64,000 nt of DNA from NCBI GenBank assembly GCA_000761475.1, contig JQNW01000007.1, positions 248,001 through 312,000 of the forward strand, written 5' to 3'. This DNA comes from Chromohalobacter israelensis (lineage in GTDB: Bacteria > Pseudomonadota > Gammaproteobacteria > Pseudomonadales > Halomonadaceae). The notes beneath the pieces were generated by a model that was not told the DNA's origin, did no database searches, and saw only the letters and a list, made by a program, of their open reading frames with translations. The translations under genes were made by a program, and so were the position numbers. Below, piece after piece: positions 44,208 through 51,538 of this stretch (positions are counted from its first letter, which is position 1; every line of letters begins with the position of its first letter).

Positions 44208-44710
44208 GGGAAAGCCTCGGGCATCGCACAGCAGGTGCAGCTTGGTTGTCAGCCCGCCACGACTGCGGCCCAGCGCATGGTCTACCGGTTCTTCTGGGCC
44301 CCCTTTTTACCGGCACCGCCAGCGGATCGGGTCGCTCGTATGGACGTTGAATCAGCCATCCAGGTGTCAAGATCCATGAGCCCGTCCTGACGCAGGCGAA
44401 GATGCAACCGGGTCAGTATCCGGTCGAAGGTGCCATCGTCACGCCACTGGCGGAAACGCTGGTAGACGGTCTTCCAGGGCCCGTAGCGCTCCGGAAGATC
44501 CCGCCATTTGGCGCCGGAGCAGAGGATCCAGAAGATACCATTGAGCATCTGGCGATCGTCTCGCCGTGGACGCCCCATGACCTGGGGCGGGGAAACGATA
44601 TCCTTGATCATGTGCCAGCGATCGTCGGAAAGTTCGTAACGTCCTGCCATACACGCCTCCCAGGTAATGACGGGATATAGCGTAGCAATCAGGACTTTTC
44701 AGACAAAACG
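43800..44710 (-). mobile_element. IS5-family (IS427-type) element, copy 2
   Basis: A 911-bp element apparently identical to copy 1 (7579-8489), in the same orientation. Flanked by TA (43798-43799 and 44711-44712) in a T-TA-G context, again fitting YTAR. The two copies, 36.2 kb apart in direct orientation, could recombine and excise the DNA between them. Confidence 0.92.
44282..44650 (-). CDS. IS5 transposase, N-terminal part (OrfA), copy 2
   Basis: Same 122-residue frame as 8061-8429, including the AAAAAGGGGG slip site near its 3' end and the first catalytic Asp in LDTWMADSTSIRA. Confidence 0.9.
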   Translation of the reverse strand: MAGRYELSDDRWHMIKDIVSPPQVMGRPRRDDRQMLNGIFWILCSGAKWRDLPERYGPWKTVYQRFRQWRDDGTFDRILTRLHLRLRQDGLMDLDTWMADSTSIRATRSAGGAGKKGAQKNR

Positions 44711-44871
44711 TAGCCAGCAAGTTGCTGAACGGTGGCCTTTTCGTTGATGAAATCCCACCAACCATCCAGCCCATGCCCTGAAGCCGAGCTCGGTTATCAC
44801 GTATCATGCAGTCAAGCCAACGCTCGCCTTTCGGGGCTGGCGCCTCACCGCCTGCCGGGGATCTCCTTGCC

Positions 44872-45348
44872 ATGACACGCGTCGCCATCTTCGTGGATAC
44901 CCAGAACGTCTACTACACCGTGCGCGAAGCCTACGGCAAACACTTCGATTACCGCCGGTTCTGGGCGAGGGTAACGGCGAATCGGGAGGTACTGGCCGCG
45001 CGCTGCTATGCCACCGACAAGGGCGACGCGAAGCAGCGCGAGTTCCAGAATATTCTTCGCTCGATCGGCTTCGAGGTCAGGCTCAAGCCGTTCATCCAGC
45101 GCGCGGATGGTTCCGCCAAGGGCGATTGGGACGTGGGCATCACGCTGGATGCCATCGAGTACGCGGCACAGGCGGATGTGGTGGTGCTGGTCTCCGGCGA
45201 TGGCGACTTCGACCTGCTGGCGGAGAAGATCCGCGAGGTGCATGGCAAGCGCGTCGAGGTCTACGGCGTGCCCAAGCTCACCGCCAATTCCCTTATCAAC
45301 GCCGCGAGCCAGTTCATCCCCATCGAGGGCGAGCTGCTGCTGGGGTGA
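44872..45348 (+). CDS. NYN-domain (LabA/DUF88-like) protein
   Basis: 158 residues with a PIN-like NYN nuclease fold: MTRVAIFVDTQNVYYTVREA with the first Asp and Asn, then AARCYATDKGDAKQREFQNI, KGDWDVGITLDAIEYAAQAD with conserved Asp, and VVVLVSGDGDFDLLAEKIRE, the S-G-D-x-D-F motif. Members are putative metal-dependent RNases, some in defence or RNA-turnover settings. ATG 44872 was chosen over ATG 44806. Partial duplicates of this gene occur at 42596-42812 and 46478-46541. RhuM-Fic follows 82 bases downstream. Confidence 0.88.
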   Translation: MTRVAIFVDTQNVYYTVREAYGKHFDYRRFWARVTANREVLAARCYATDKGDAKQREFQNILRSIGFEVRLKPFIQRADGSAKGDWDVGITLDAIEYAAQADVVVLVSGDGDFDLLAEKIREVHGKRVEVYGVPKLTANSLINAASQFIPIEGELLLG

Positions 45349-45430
45349 GGCGCTGATGCTGAGTTGCCGGATTCGTCGGAAAGGGCGTGCTATGGTCGGT
45401 TAATCTTGAACTCACTCGAACAAGCCCGAC

Positions 45431-46435
45431 ATGAGCGAACAACCGCAGATCCTGATCTACGAGGATGCCGATAAGGCGGTCGACGTGCGTCTGGACGAAG
45501 GCCGCGAGACCGTATGGCTGACGCAGCGGCAGATGGCCGAGCTCTTTGATAAAGACGTTCGTACGGTTAATGAGCACGTGCTGAACGTTTACGAGGAAGG
45601 CGAGTTGGAGAGAGAGCCAACTATCCGGAAATTCCGGATAGTTCGCCAAGAGGGCTCGCGACAGGTCATGCGAGCCATCGAGCACTACAACCTGGATGTG
45701 ATCATTTCCGTTGGCTATCGCGTCAAGTCTCAAGCAGGCACTCGCTTTCGCCAATGGGCAACGCGCGTCCTTCGTGAGCATCTCATCCAGGGCTGGACGC
45801 TGCATCAACAGCGCTTCGAGGCGAATGCTCAGGAGTTGGAGGCGGCGATGGCGCTGGTGCGCAAGGCGGCGCACAGCCCGGCGCTGAATATGCCGGGCAG
45901 TCGTGGTCTGGTGGATATCGTCGCGCGTTATGCGCAGACGTTTCTGCTGCTGCAGCGCTATGATGAAGGACTATTGAGCGATCCCGACGTGCAGGCGGGC
46001 GGTCAGCTGCCTTCGTTGGAAACGGCGAGAGCGACGCTGGACGAGTTGAAAGCCGAATTGATAGGACGGGGAGAGGCCACCGACCTGTTTGCGCGGGATC
46101 GAAGCGATGGGCTGGCCTCACTGCTTGGCAATCTCGATCAGTCCATCTTCGGCGAGCCGGCCTATCCGAGTATCGAGTCGAAAGCTGCGCACCTGCTCTA
46201 TTTCGTGATCAAGAATCACCCGTTCGCCGATGGCAACAAGCGCAGTGCGGCGTTTCTGTTCGTCGACTTTCTGCACCGTAATGATCGCCTACTGTCATCG
46301 ACGGGGGAGCCCGTGATCAACGATGTCGGTTTGGCCGCGCTGACGCTGCTGGTGGCGGAGTCCGACCCCGCCAACAAGGAGACGATGATCCGGCTGATCA
46401 TGAACATGCTCGCCGACGATGCAGCATCCACTTGA
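45431..46435 (+). CDS. RhuM-Fic family protein
   Basis: 334 residues. The N-terminal half is a RhuM-type DNA-binding domain (VWLTQRQMAELFDKDVRTVN, SRQVMRAIEHYNLDVIISVG, YRVKSQAGTRFRQWATRVLR). The C-terminal half is a Fic/Doc domain with the catalytic motif HPFADGNKRSAA starting at His263. The active-site His, Asp/Gly loop and Arg are all present, so AMP- or phosphotransferase activity on a target protein is possible. Such fusions occur in defence and genomic islands. It is adjacent to the NYN nuclease gene; no separate antitoxin gene is seen. Confidence 0.9.
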   Translation: MSEQPQILIYEDADKAVDVRLDEGRETVWLTQRQMAELFDKDVRTVNEHVLNVYEEGELEREPTIRKFRIVRQEGSRQVMRAIEHYNLDVIISVGYRVKSQAGTRFRQWATRVLREHLIQGWTLHQQRFEANAQELEAAMALVRKAAHSPALNMPGSRGLVDIVARYAQTFLLLQRYDEGLLSDPDVQAGGQLPSLETARATLDELKAELIGRGEATDLFARDRSDGLASLLGNLDQSIFGEPAYPSIESKAAHLLYFVIKNHPFADGNKRSAAFLFVDFLHRNDRLLSSTGEPVINDVGLAALTLLVAESDPANKETMIRLIMNMLADDAAST

Positions 46436-46477
46436 ATGGTGGGATAGTGGTTCTCCGGTGAGCCTCGCCCATCGCCC

Positions 46478-46541
46478 ATTCCCTTATCAACGCCGCGAGC
46501 CAGTTCATCCCCATCGAGGGCGAGCTGCTGCTGGGGTGAGG
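46478..46541 (+). repeat. Duplicate of the 3' end of the NYN gene
   Basis: 64 bases identical to 45287-45350 (ATTCCCTTATCAACGCCGCG ... CTGGGGTGAGG), covering the last 20 codons and the stop. The RhuM-Fic gene thus lies between two copies of the NYN gene end, as if it had been inserted together with a duplicated target segment or the NYN gene had been partly replaced. Confidence 0.85.
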
Positions 46542-46600
46542 TGGCCAGCCGAACCGCACTATCCGGCTGGCCCAACGGTGTCCATCTTGGAGTGTCCTGC

Positions 46601-47005
46601 TCAGGCAGTTGCGGACTCCGGCAGCTTGGCGATGACCTTGATTTCGAAGTGGAACCCATAGAGCCAGGTGACACCGACGGCGGTCAGCGTCGGATGAGGC
46701 GCGCTCCCCCAGAACTCGGGCACTACCTTCCAGGCTGTCTCGAAGGTCGATTCGGGGTCGACCATGAACACGGTGACATCGACCACGTCGTCGAAGGTGC
46801 ACCCCGCGGCCTCCAGGATCGACGTCAGATTGTGGAAGGCGAGCCGGACCTGCGCCTCCAGGTCCGGCTCGGGGGAGCCATCCTCTCGGCTACCCACCTG
46901 GCCCGAGACGAATAGAAATCCATTGGATCGAATCGCCGGTGAATAGCGGTTCCGCTCGTAGAGCGCCTGGCGACCGGCCGGGAAAACGACGTCACGCTTG
47001 GTCAT
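46601..47005 (-). CDS. RidA/YjgF-family protein
   Basis: 134 residues, the usual size for this trimeric family of enamine/imine deaminases. Blocks: RYSPAIRSNGFLFVSGQVGS, AFHNLTSILEAAGCTFDDVV and DVTVFMVDPESTFETAWKVV. The usual RidA-type catalytic Arg near the C-terminus (R-x-x-V-E-V) is replaced by HFEIKVIAKL, so it belongs to a sub-branch without a proven activity. Divergent from the LysR gene at 47171, a likely regulator. Confidence 0.88.
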   Translation of the reverse strand: MTKRDVVFPAGRQALYERNRYSPAIRSNGFLFVSGQVGSREDGSPEPDLEAQVRLAFHNLTSILEAAGCTFDDVVDVTVFMVDPESTFETAWKVVPEFWGSAPHPTLTAVGVTWLYGFHFEIKVIAKLPESATA

Positions 47006-47170
47006 GTGCTGTCTCCGTCAGTGGGCCGCAGCGACCCGTGTCAACGATGGTGATAATTTAAGAGGCGGGCGGGCGCGGATAAACGCGCCAGCCTGGTCAT
47101 CACTGTTTGTCGAGCACGAACAATCTCGAGGCACCCGGGGGCGCCATTTCGGAATCTATTTGGGAAAGCC

Positions 47171-48091
47171 ATGGACCGTTTCGATGCAATGCGGGCGTTT
47201 GCGCGGGTGGTGGAAACCGGCAGCTTCACCAAGGCCGCCGACACCCTTCACATGAGCAGGACCAGCGTCACGCAGCTCGTGCAGCAACTGGAGGCACGCT
47301 TGCGTGTCAGGCTGCTGAACCGCACCACGCGCAAGGTCAACGTGACCGCCGACGGGGCCGCCTACTATGAGCGCGTGCTGAGACTGCTGGCCGACCTGGA
47401 CGATGCCGAGACGAGCCTTTCCGGCGCTGCGAGCGAGCCGCGAGGCCGGTTGCGGGTGGACGTTCCCAGCCCGCTGGCGCGCATGATCCTGATACCGGCG
47501 CTGCCTGAGTTCCATGCCCGCTACCCGGACATCCAGCTGGACCTGGGCGTCAGCGATCGCATGGTGGACATCATCGATGAGAAGGTGGATTGCGTCGTGC
47601 GCGGTGGCGAGCTGACCGACCAATCGCTGATGGCACGGCGCATCGGCGACCTGCCGCTAGGAGTCTATGCCTCGCCAAGCTATCTGGAACGCGCCGGCTC
47701 GCCCGCGCACCCCGGCGACCTGGAGAATACCCATCACCGCGTGGTGGGTTTCCTGGGGTCCCGGCTCGGCAAGCCCTTCGCCATGCATCGCCGGGAGGAG
47801 AGCATCAAGGTACAAGGCCGCTACGTCCTGTCGACGGACGATGGCAACAGCTATCTCGCGGCGGGGCTGGCCGGCCTGGGCATCTTGTGGCTGCCGGACT
47901 ACATGGCCAGGGAGCATCTCGCCTCGGGTGAGTTGGTGGCCCTTTTCGAGGATTGGCGGCTCGACCCGATGCCGCTGTACCTGGCGTATCCGCCCAACCG
48001 GCATGTCAGCGCGAAGCTGCGCGTGTTCATCGAGTGGATCGCCGAGCTGATGGCGCGGCATGCGCCCGTCATCCATCCACCTCTTTCGTGA
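47171..48091 (+). CDS. LysR-family transcriptional regulator
   Basis: 306 residues: HTH MDRFDAMRAFARVVETGSFT then KAADTLHMSRTSVTQLVQQL, and an effector domain (GRLRVDVPSPLARMILIPAL, DLGVSDRMVDIIDEKVDCVV, DDGNSYLAAGLAGLGILWLP) of the CrgA/PA0477-like branch. It is divergent from ridA with about 165 bases between the genes, so it probably regulates ridA and itself. Confidence 0.92.
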   Translation: MDRFDAMRAFARVVETGSFTKAADTLHMSRTSVTQLVQQLEARLRVRLLNRTTRKVNVTADGAAYYERVLRLLADLDDAETSLSGAASEPRGRLRVDVPSPLARMILIPALPEFHARYPDIQLDLGVSDRMVDIIDEKVDCVVRGGELTDQSLMARRIGDLPLGVYASPSYLERAGSPAHPGDLENTHHRVVGFLGSRLGKPFAMHRREESIKVQGRYVLSTDDGNSYLAAGLAGLGILWLPDYMAREHLASGELVALFEDWRLDPMPLYLAYPPNRHVSAKLRVFIEWIAELMARHAPVIHPPLS

Positions 48092-48140
48092 CGGGGCTGA
48101 TGGCTCGAGGCCGTCGTGGTCCGGTCGGCGTCATGCTCGG

Positions 48141-48530
48141 TCAAGTGTCAGCCCCGGGCGGCGTGCGATCTCGTTCGTGACGCTCCGCGAGCGGAAACGG
48201 CGGCAGCCAGTGTTCACGCCGAATGGTCCATAGCTCATAGGTCGGCATGAATCGATCGGGGGCATCGAGCGTCCCCAGGTGGACTTCGACCTCGCCATCG
48301 CTCATCGAGAAGACCGACGAGCCGCAGGTGGGACAAAAGTAGCGCCCCTGGTACTCGTGCGGCTCGCCTTCGATGGTCACCGCTTCCGCGAGGTAGTCGG
48401 CGGCGGCATAGAAGAGCGCGCCGTGATGCTTGCGGCAGTCCATGCAGTGGCAGATGCCGACCCGAAGTGGTTCTCCATGCGCCGTGACTCGGATTTTGCC
48501 GCACAGACAGCCGCCAGTTGATGATTTCAT
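48141..48530 (-). CDS. GFA-family (Mss4-like) zinc-binding protein
   Basis: 129 residues with the GFA zinc-site cysteines: STGGCLCGKIRVTAHGEP, GICHCMDCRKHHGALFY and YFCPTCGSSVFSMSDGEVEV, i.e. C-x-C, C-x-C-x2-C and C-x2-C. Relatives include glutathione-dependent formaldehyde-activating enzyme, but most members have no known reaction. Single gene, convergent with the LysR gene. Confidence 0.9.
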   Translation of the reverse strand: MKSSTGGCLCGKIRVTAHGEPLRVGICHCMDCRKHHGALFYAAADYLAEAVTIEGEPHEYQGRYFCPTCGSSVFSMSDGEVEVHLGTLDAPDRFMPTYELWTIRREHWLPPFPLAERHERDRTPPGADT

Positions 48531-48587
48531 GGTCGATTATCCTGATGAATCGGAAACGTTGTCGCCTCTCGGCCCCTGCTCGAATCA

Positions 48588-48625
48588 CCGATGCACCCCG
48601 TCCAGGCGTTCGGACGCACCCTGGG
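48588..48625. repeat. Left flanking repeat of the abiE module (DUF2252 3'-end-like)
   Basis: CCGATGCACCCCGTCCAGGC followed by GTTCGGACGCACCCTGG. Similar sequence occurs right of the abiE operon at 50554-50591 and, more divergently, at the 3' end of the DUF2252 gene (52731-52768). All three are in the same orientation. Confidence 0.65.
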
Positions 48626-48680
48626 TCAGTCTGCGTGGATGGGGGCATCATGGCATCGGGGTTTGAAATTCCTACATTAC

Positions 48681-48697
48681 GCTCACTAAGGGTGAGC
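48681..48697. promoter_or_regulatory. AbiEi operator 1
   Basis: GCTCACTAAGGGTGAGC, a perfect 6-bp inverted repeat around TAAGG, within ATTACGCTCACTAAGGGTGA. A related word, ATTATGCTTACTATGGGTGA, occurs 75 bases downstream (operator 2). AbiEi antitoxins studied elsewhere bind two such repeats and repress their own operon; binding here is inferred. Confidence 0.65.
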
Positions 48698-48726
48698 GAA
48701 AAATACTTTTTGTAATCGTTTTCTCG

Positions 48727-48755
48727 TTGGATAAGGTTTTTCAACGTCGTATTAT
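48727..48755 (+). promoter_or_regulatory. Promoter of the abiE operon
   Basis: -35 TTGGAT (48727-48732), a 17-bp spacer and -10 TATTAT (48750-48755), close to the sigma-70 consensus. A start point six or seven bases downstream would fall at or next to ATG 48763, predicting a leaderless or nearly leaderless mRNA. Confidence 0.7.
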
Positions 48756-48772
48756 GCTTACTATGGGTGATC
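48756..48772. promoter_or_regulatory. AbiEi operator 2, overlapping the start codon
   Basis: GCTTACTATGGGTGATC, an imperfect version of operator 1. It overlaps the end of the -10 box, the predicted transcription start and ATG 48763, so a bound antitoxin would block RNA polymerase. Confidence 0.55.
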
Positions 48773-49584
48773 AAAAAGATAAAAAGCTAAACCGCCTGCT
48801 AGCGAGCCTGGGAGACTCTGATCTCGTCTCCAGCCGCTGGTTACAGGCCCATGGCTATTCGAGAAGCCTGGTGGCGCGCTACGTCTCCAGCGGATGGCTG
48901 GTGTCGCCGGCACGAGGGGTCTATCTGAGAAAGGGGGGGCGGCTACAGTGGCAAGGCGTGTTGCGAAGTCTGCAACAGCGAGAAGGCCTGCCGTTGTACA
49001 TTGGCGGGCGTTTCGCACTGGAAATGCACGGGCACGAACACTATCTGCGTCTGGGCGAAGCCGCCACGGTGACGCTTTATGGGGAGGTTCGGCCTCCAGG
49101 TTGGCTTGGTCAACTGGCACTGCCCGAGCGGTTCATGTTTTGTGGGAGGCCTCCCTTTGAGTGGCCGCTCCCCCGTTTCACGGTAGAAACACCGGACAAT
49201 GTTTTACGCGATCAGGGCTTGGAGCGCCACGAGGTGCTCTCTGGCTTAGAGCCCATTGTCTGCTCCACGCCGGAGCGCGCGATACTGGAACTATGCGATG
49301 GTCCCACCGGAGCGGGGCTGGTCTATGAAGCCGATTCGATCATGCAGAGCCTGGCGACACTGCGGCCGAGGCGTGTAGCGGAGTTGTTGCGTCATTGCCG
49401 GAGCATCAAGGCCAAGCGTTTGTTTCTCGCTCTGGCGGATCGATATCAGCATGCCTGGCTGCGCAGAATCCCGCTGGACGGGGTAGACCTCGGCAGCGGT
49501 AAACGTGTCCTGGTGCCCGGCGGCCGCTTGCACCCGACTTATCAGATCACGCTACCGAGAGACCTGGATGAACACCTGGGATAA
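48763..49584 (+). CDS. abiEi: Type IV toxin-antitoxin antitoxin AbiEi
   Basis: 273 residues. The N-terminal winged HTH reads LLASLGDSDLVSSRWLQAHG then YSRSLVARYVSSGWLVSPAR with GVYLRKGG. The AbiEi C-terminal domain has LYIGGRFALEMHGHEHYLRL and LEPIVCSTPERAILELCDGP. I start it at ATG 48763 because upstream in-frame triplets (TTG 48727, ATG 48754) lie inside the promoter. It overlaps the toxin gene by 17 bases. The protein both represses the operon and counteracts the AbiEii toxin. Confidence 0.9.
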   Translation: MGDQKDKKLNRLLASLGDSDLVSSRWLQAHGYSRSLVARYVSSGWLVSPARGVYLRKGGRLQWQGVLRSLQQREGLPLYIGGRFALEMHGHEHYLRLGEAATVTLYGEVRPPGWLGQLALPERFMFCGRPPFEWPLPRFTVETPDNVLRDQGLERHEVLSGLEPIVCSTPERAILELCDGPTGAGLVYEADSIMQSLATLRPRRVAELLRHCRSIKAKRLFLALADRYQHAWLRRIPLDGVDLGSGKRVLVPGGRLHPTYQITLPRDLDEHLG

Positions 49585-50503
49585 ACGCTATACCAACCGT
49601 GTTCAGTTGCTGGTAGATATTCTGCCGGTGCTGGCGCAGGAGCCGCGCTTTGCATTGAAGGGCGGGACGGCGATCAACCTGTTCGAACATGACCTACCTC
49701 GGCTGTCGGTCGATATCGACCTCGCCTGGTTGCCGGTCCACAGTTTCGCCGAAGATGCTGCTTTGATCGGCCAGGCACTTGAAACGCTTGCAGAGACGCT
49801 GCGGGCGCAATCAACCATCTCGAGTGTGCAGTTGTCGGCACCTCAGGGCAGTCGGGATATAACGCGATTGATCGTCAGTCGGGGCTCGGCGCGTGTGCAG
49901 ATCGAAACCACGCCGGTCATGCGCGGTACGGTGCACGCCGTACGCGAGATGGAGGTTCAGCCGGCGGTAGAGGAGGCGTTCGGCTTTGCTTCCGCACAGG
50001 TGCTCGATTTCGCTGACCTTTATGCCGGGAAACTGTCGGCGGCGCTATCGCGTCAGCATCCGCGCGACCTGTTCGATGTGGGACTGTTATTGGCGGATGA
50101 CCGAGCCAATAAAAACTTGTGGCGTACGTTTCTGGTCTATCTGACCTGCAGTCCAAAGCCTGCCTGGGAAATTCTCGAACCTCAGTCGCCAAAAGATTTT
50201 GACGCCATCTTTCAAGCGCACTTTAGAGGAATGACGGCAGAGCCCGTGACTGTCGATGAATTGCTGGAGTATAGGGCGAAGCTGTTGGCACGTATCGCTG
50301 AGTGGATGGACGACACATCGCGAGCATTTCTGCTTTCCGTCGAAAATGAACAGCCGAACTTCGACCTGATCGGGCTGCCTGCCGCCCGCGAGTTGCCCGG
50401 CGTCAAACGCAAGCTGCATAACTTGGCGCGACGTTCGGCACAGAAGCGTCACGAGGACGGACTCCAACTGAATCAGGCATTGGCTCGATTTTTCGCCACC
50501 TGA
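49568..50503 (+). CDS. abiEii: Type IV toxin AbiEii (nucleotidyltransferase)
   Basis: 311 residues. Nucleotidyltransferase motif I is LKGGTAINLFEHDLPRLSVD at residues 30-49, with the metal-binding DxD at Asp49/Asp51 (VDIDLAW). Later blocks are FADLYAGKLSAALSRQHPRD and LFDVGLLLADDRANKNLWRT (the K-x4-A and R-D-x-F-D motif). AbiEii toxins stop growth and give phage resistance, probably by transferring nucleotides onto RNA. ATG 49568 overlaps the antitoxin stop; GAGAG precedes it. Complete and probably active. Confidence 0.92.
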   Translation: MNTWDKRYTNRVQLLVDILPVLAQEPRFALKGGTAINLFEHDLPRLSVDIDLAWLPVHSFAEDAALIGQALETLAETLRAQSTISSVQLSAPQGSRDITRLIVSRGSARVQIETTPVMRGTVHAVREMEVQPAVEEAFGFASAQVLDFADLYAGKLSAALSRQHPRDLFDVGLLLADDRANKNLWRTFLVYLTCSPKPAWEILEPQSPKDFDAIFQAHFRGMTAEPVTVDELLEYRAKLLARIAEWMDDTSRAFLLSVENEQPNFDLIGLPAARELPGVKRKLHNLARRSAQKRHEDGLQLNQALARFFAT

Positions 50504-50553
50504 CAGGCTTGCTGAGATCTCGCGATGCATGGAACGCCGGCTTCACCCAGCTT

Positions 50554-50615
50554 ACCGATGCATCTGCCCAGGCGTTCGGACGCACCCTCGCGCCATCCTC
50601 GCGGCACAGGGACTG
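50554..50615. repeat. Right flanking repeat of the abiE module (DUF2252 3'-end-like)
   Basis: CCGATGCATCTGCCCAGGCG then TTCGGACGCACCCTCGC and CATCCTCGCGGCAC. The first 38 bases match the left repeat (48588). The whole 60 bases align with 52731-52790, the last codons and stop of the intact DUF2252 gene. It is therefore a relic of a DUF2252 gene end. Confidence 0.65.
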
Positions 50616-50626
50616 GCCGATAGGCG

Positions 50627-50992
50627 TTAGTCAGCCGTCTCCTGATCTGGCGCCTCCCGTGGTTGCAGCGCTTCTTTCTGCTCCGCCCATTTCAGCAGGG
50701 CATCCAATGCCGGGCACAGGGCCTGACCCCATTCGGTCAGGCGGTATTCCACCTTGGGCGGTACCTGCGGGTAGACCTTGCGGGTCACGATGCCGTCCGC
50801 CTCCAGTTGGCGCAGTTGCTGGGCCAGCATTTTCTGGGAGATACCCGGGATCAGTTTTTCGAAGTCCGAGTAACGCTGTACCTTGCCGTCGAACAGGTGA
50901 AACAGGATGACCAGCTTCCAGCGGCCTTCCAGCAGTTTCAGCACGTCTTCGACGCCGACCGCCGCGGTCGAAGGGGTATAAACCTTTCTCAT
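50627..50992 (-). CDS. HxlR-family transcriptional regulator
   Basis: 121 residues with the winged-helix HxlR core: GVEDVLKLLEGRWKLVILFH, DFEKLIPGISQKMLAQQLRQ, LEADGIVTRKVYPQVPPKVE and YRLTEWGQALCPALDALLKW. No conserved redox Cys at the N-terminus. Divergent from the SnoaL-like gene at 51086, which it probably regulates. Confidence 0.93.
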   Translation of the reverse strand: MRKVYTPSTAAVGVEDVLKLLEGRWKLVILFHLFDGKVQRYSDFEKLIPGISQKMLAQQLRQLEADGIVTRKVYPQVPPKVEYRLTEWGQALCPALDALLKWAEQKEALQPREAPDQETAD

Positions 50993-51085
50993 GAGTGCGT
51001 GACTTACTTTTTGGTGCGTTCTTGATGAAATGTAAGCCTAGGAAGAAGATGCCCGTAGGGCAACTTTCCTGCGACGAGGACGACC

Positions 51086-51412
51086 ATGACATTTTCCCTG
51101 TTTCCCGCCATTGCCACCTACTTCGAGGTCAGCAACGGGCAGGACGCCACCCGCCTGACCGACTGTTTCACGGCGGACGCTGCCGTGCTGGACGAAGGCC
51201 ACATCCATCAAGGGCATGACGCCATCCAGGCCTGGATGGCCGGGACGAGAAAGACCTTCGAGTACAGCGTGACACCCTCGGCGGTGACGCAAGCAGGGCG
51301 CCGGGTGATCGTTGTCGCCGAAGTCATCGGCAACTTCCCCGGTAGCCCGGTGCGACTCGAGCACCGCTTTCTGATGTCGGGTGACAGGATTCAATCCCTG
51401 GAGATTGGCTGA
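51086..51412 (+). CDS. SnoaL/NTF2-like protein
   Basis: 108 residues with a cone-shaped NTF2-like fold: TFSLFPAIATYFEVSNGQDA, TRLTDCFTADAAVLDEGHIH, QGHDAIQAWMAGTRKTFEYS and SGDRIQSLEIG. Members can be small-molecule isomerases or binding proteins; no active-site set is obvious. GACGAGGAC upstream. Paired with the divergent HxlR regulator. Confidence 0.85.
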   Translation: MTFSLFPAIATYFEVSNGQDATRLTDCFTADAAVLDEGHIHQGHDAIQAWMAGTRKTFEYSVTPSAVTQAGRRVIVVAEVIGNFPGSPVRLEHRFLMSGDRIQSLEIG

Positions 51413-51538
51413 TGGCGATGAGCCAGTGGGGCCACGTCGCATTCGCCGTACGCGACACGATTGGGTTGAAGTGCCGCTATGCACTGGTTTCGAGGAGAGC
51501 GGGCCCGATGTCCCCGTCGAGCCCGCGAAAGCCACGTA

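Noticed and set aside
45287..45350. Direct 64-bp repeat considered as an att site pair for RhuM-Fic
   Set aside because: The repeat is coding sequence of the NYN gene end and no integrase accompanies it; I treat it as a gene duplication remnant, although insertion by an unknown mechanism remains open.
48681..48777. Short spaced repeats considered as a CRISPR-like unit
   Set aside because: Only two imperfect units, each itself palindromic and overlapping promoter elements of the abiE operon, so they are better explained as operators. No cas genes and no repeat array anywhere in the window.
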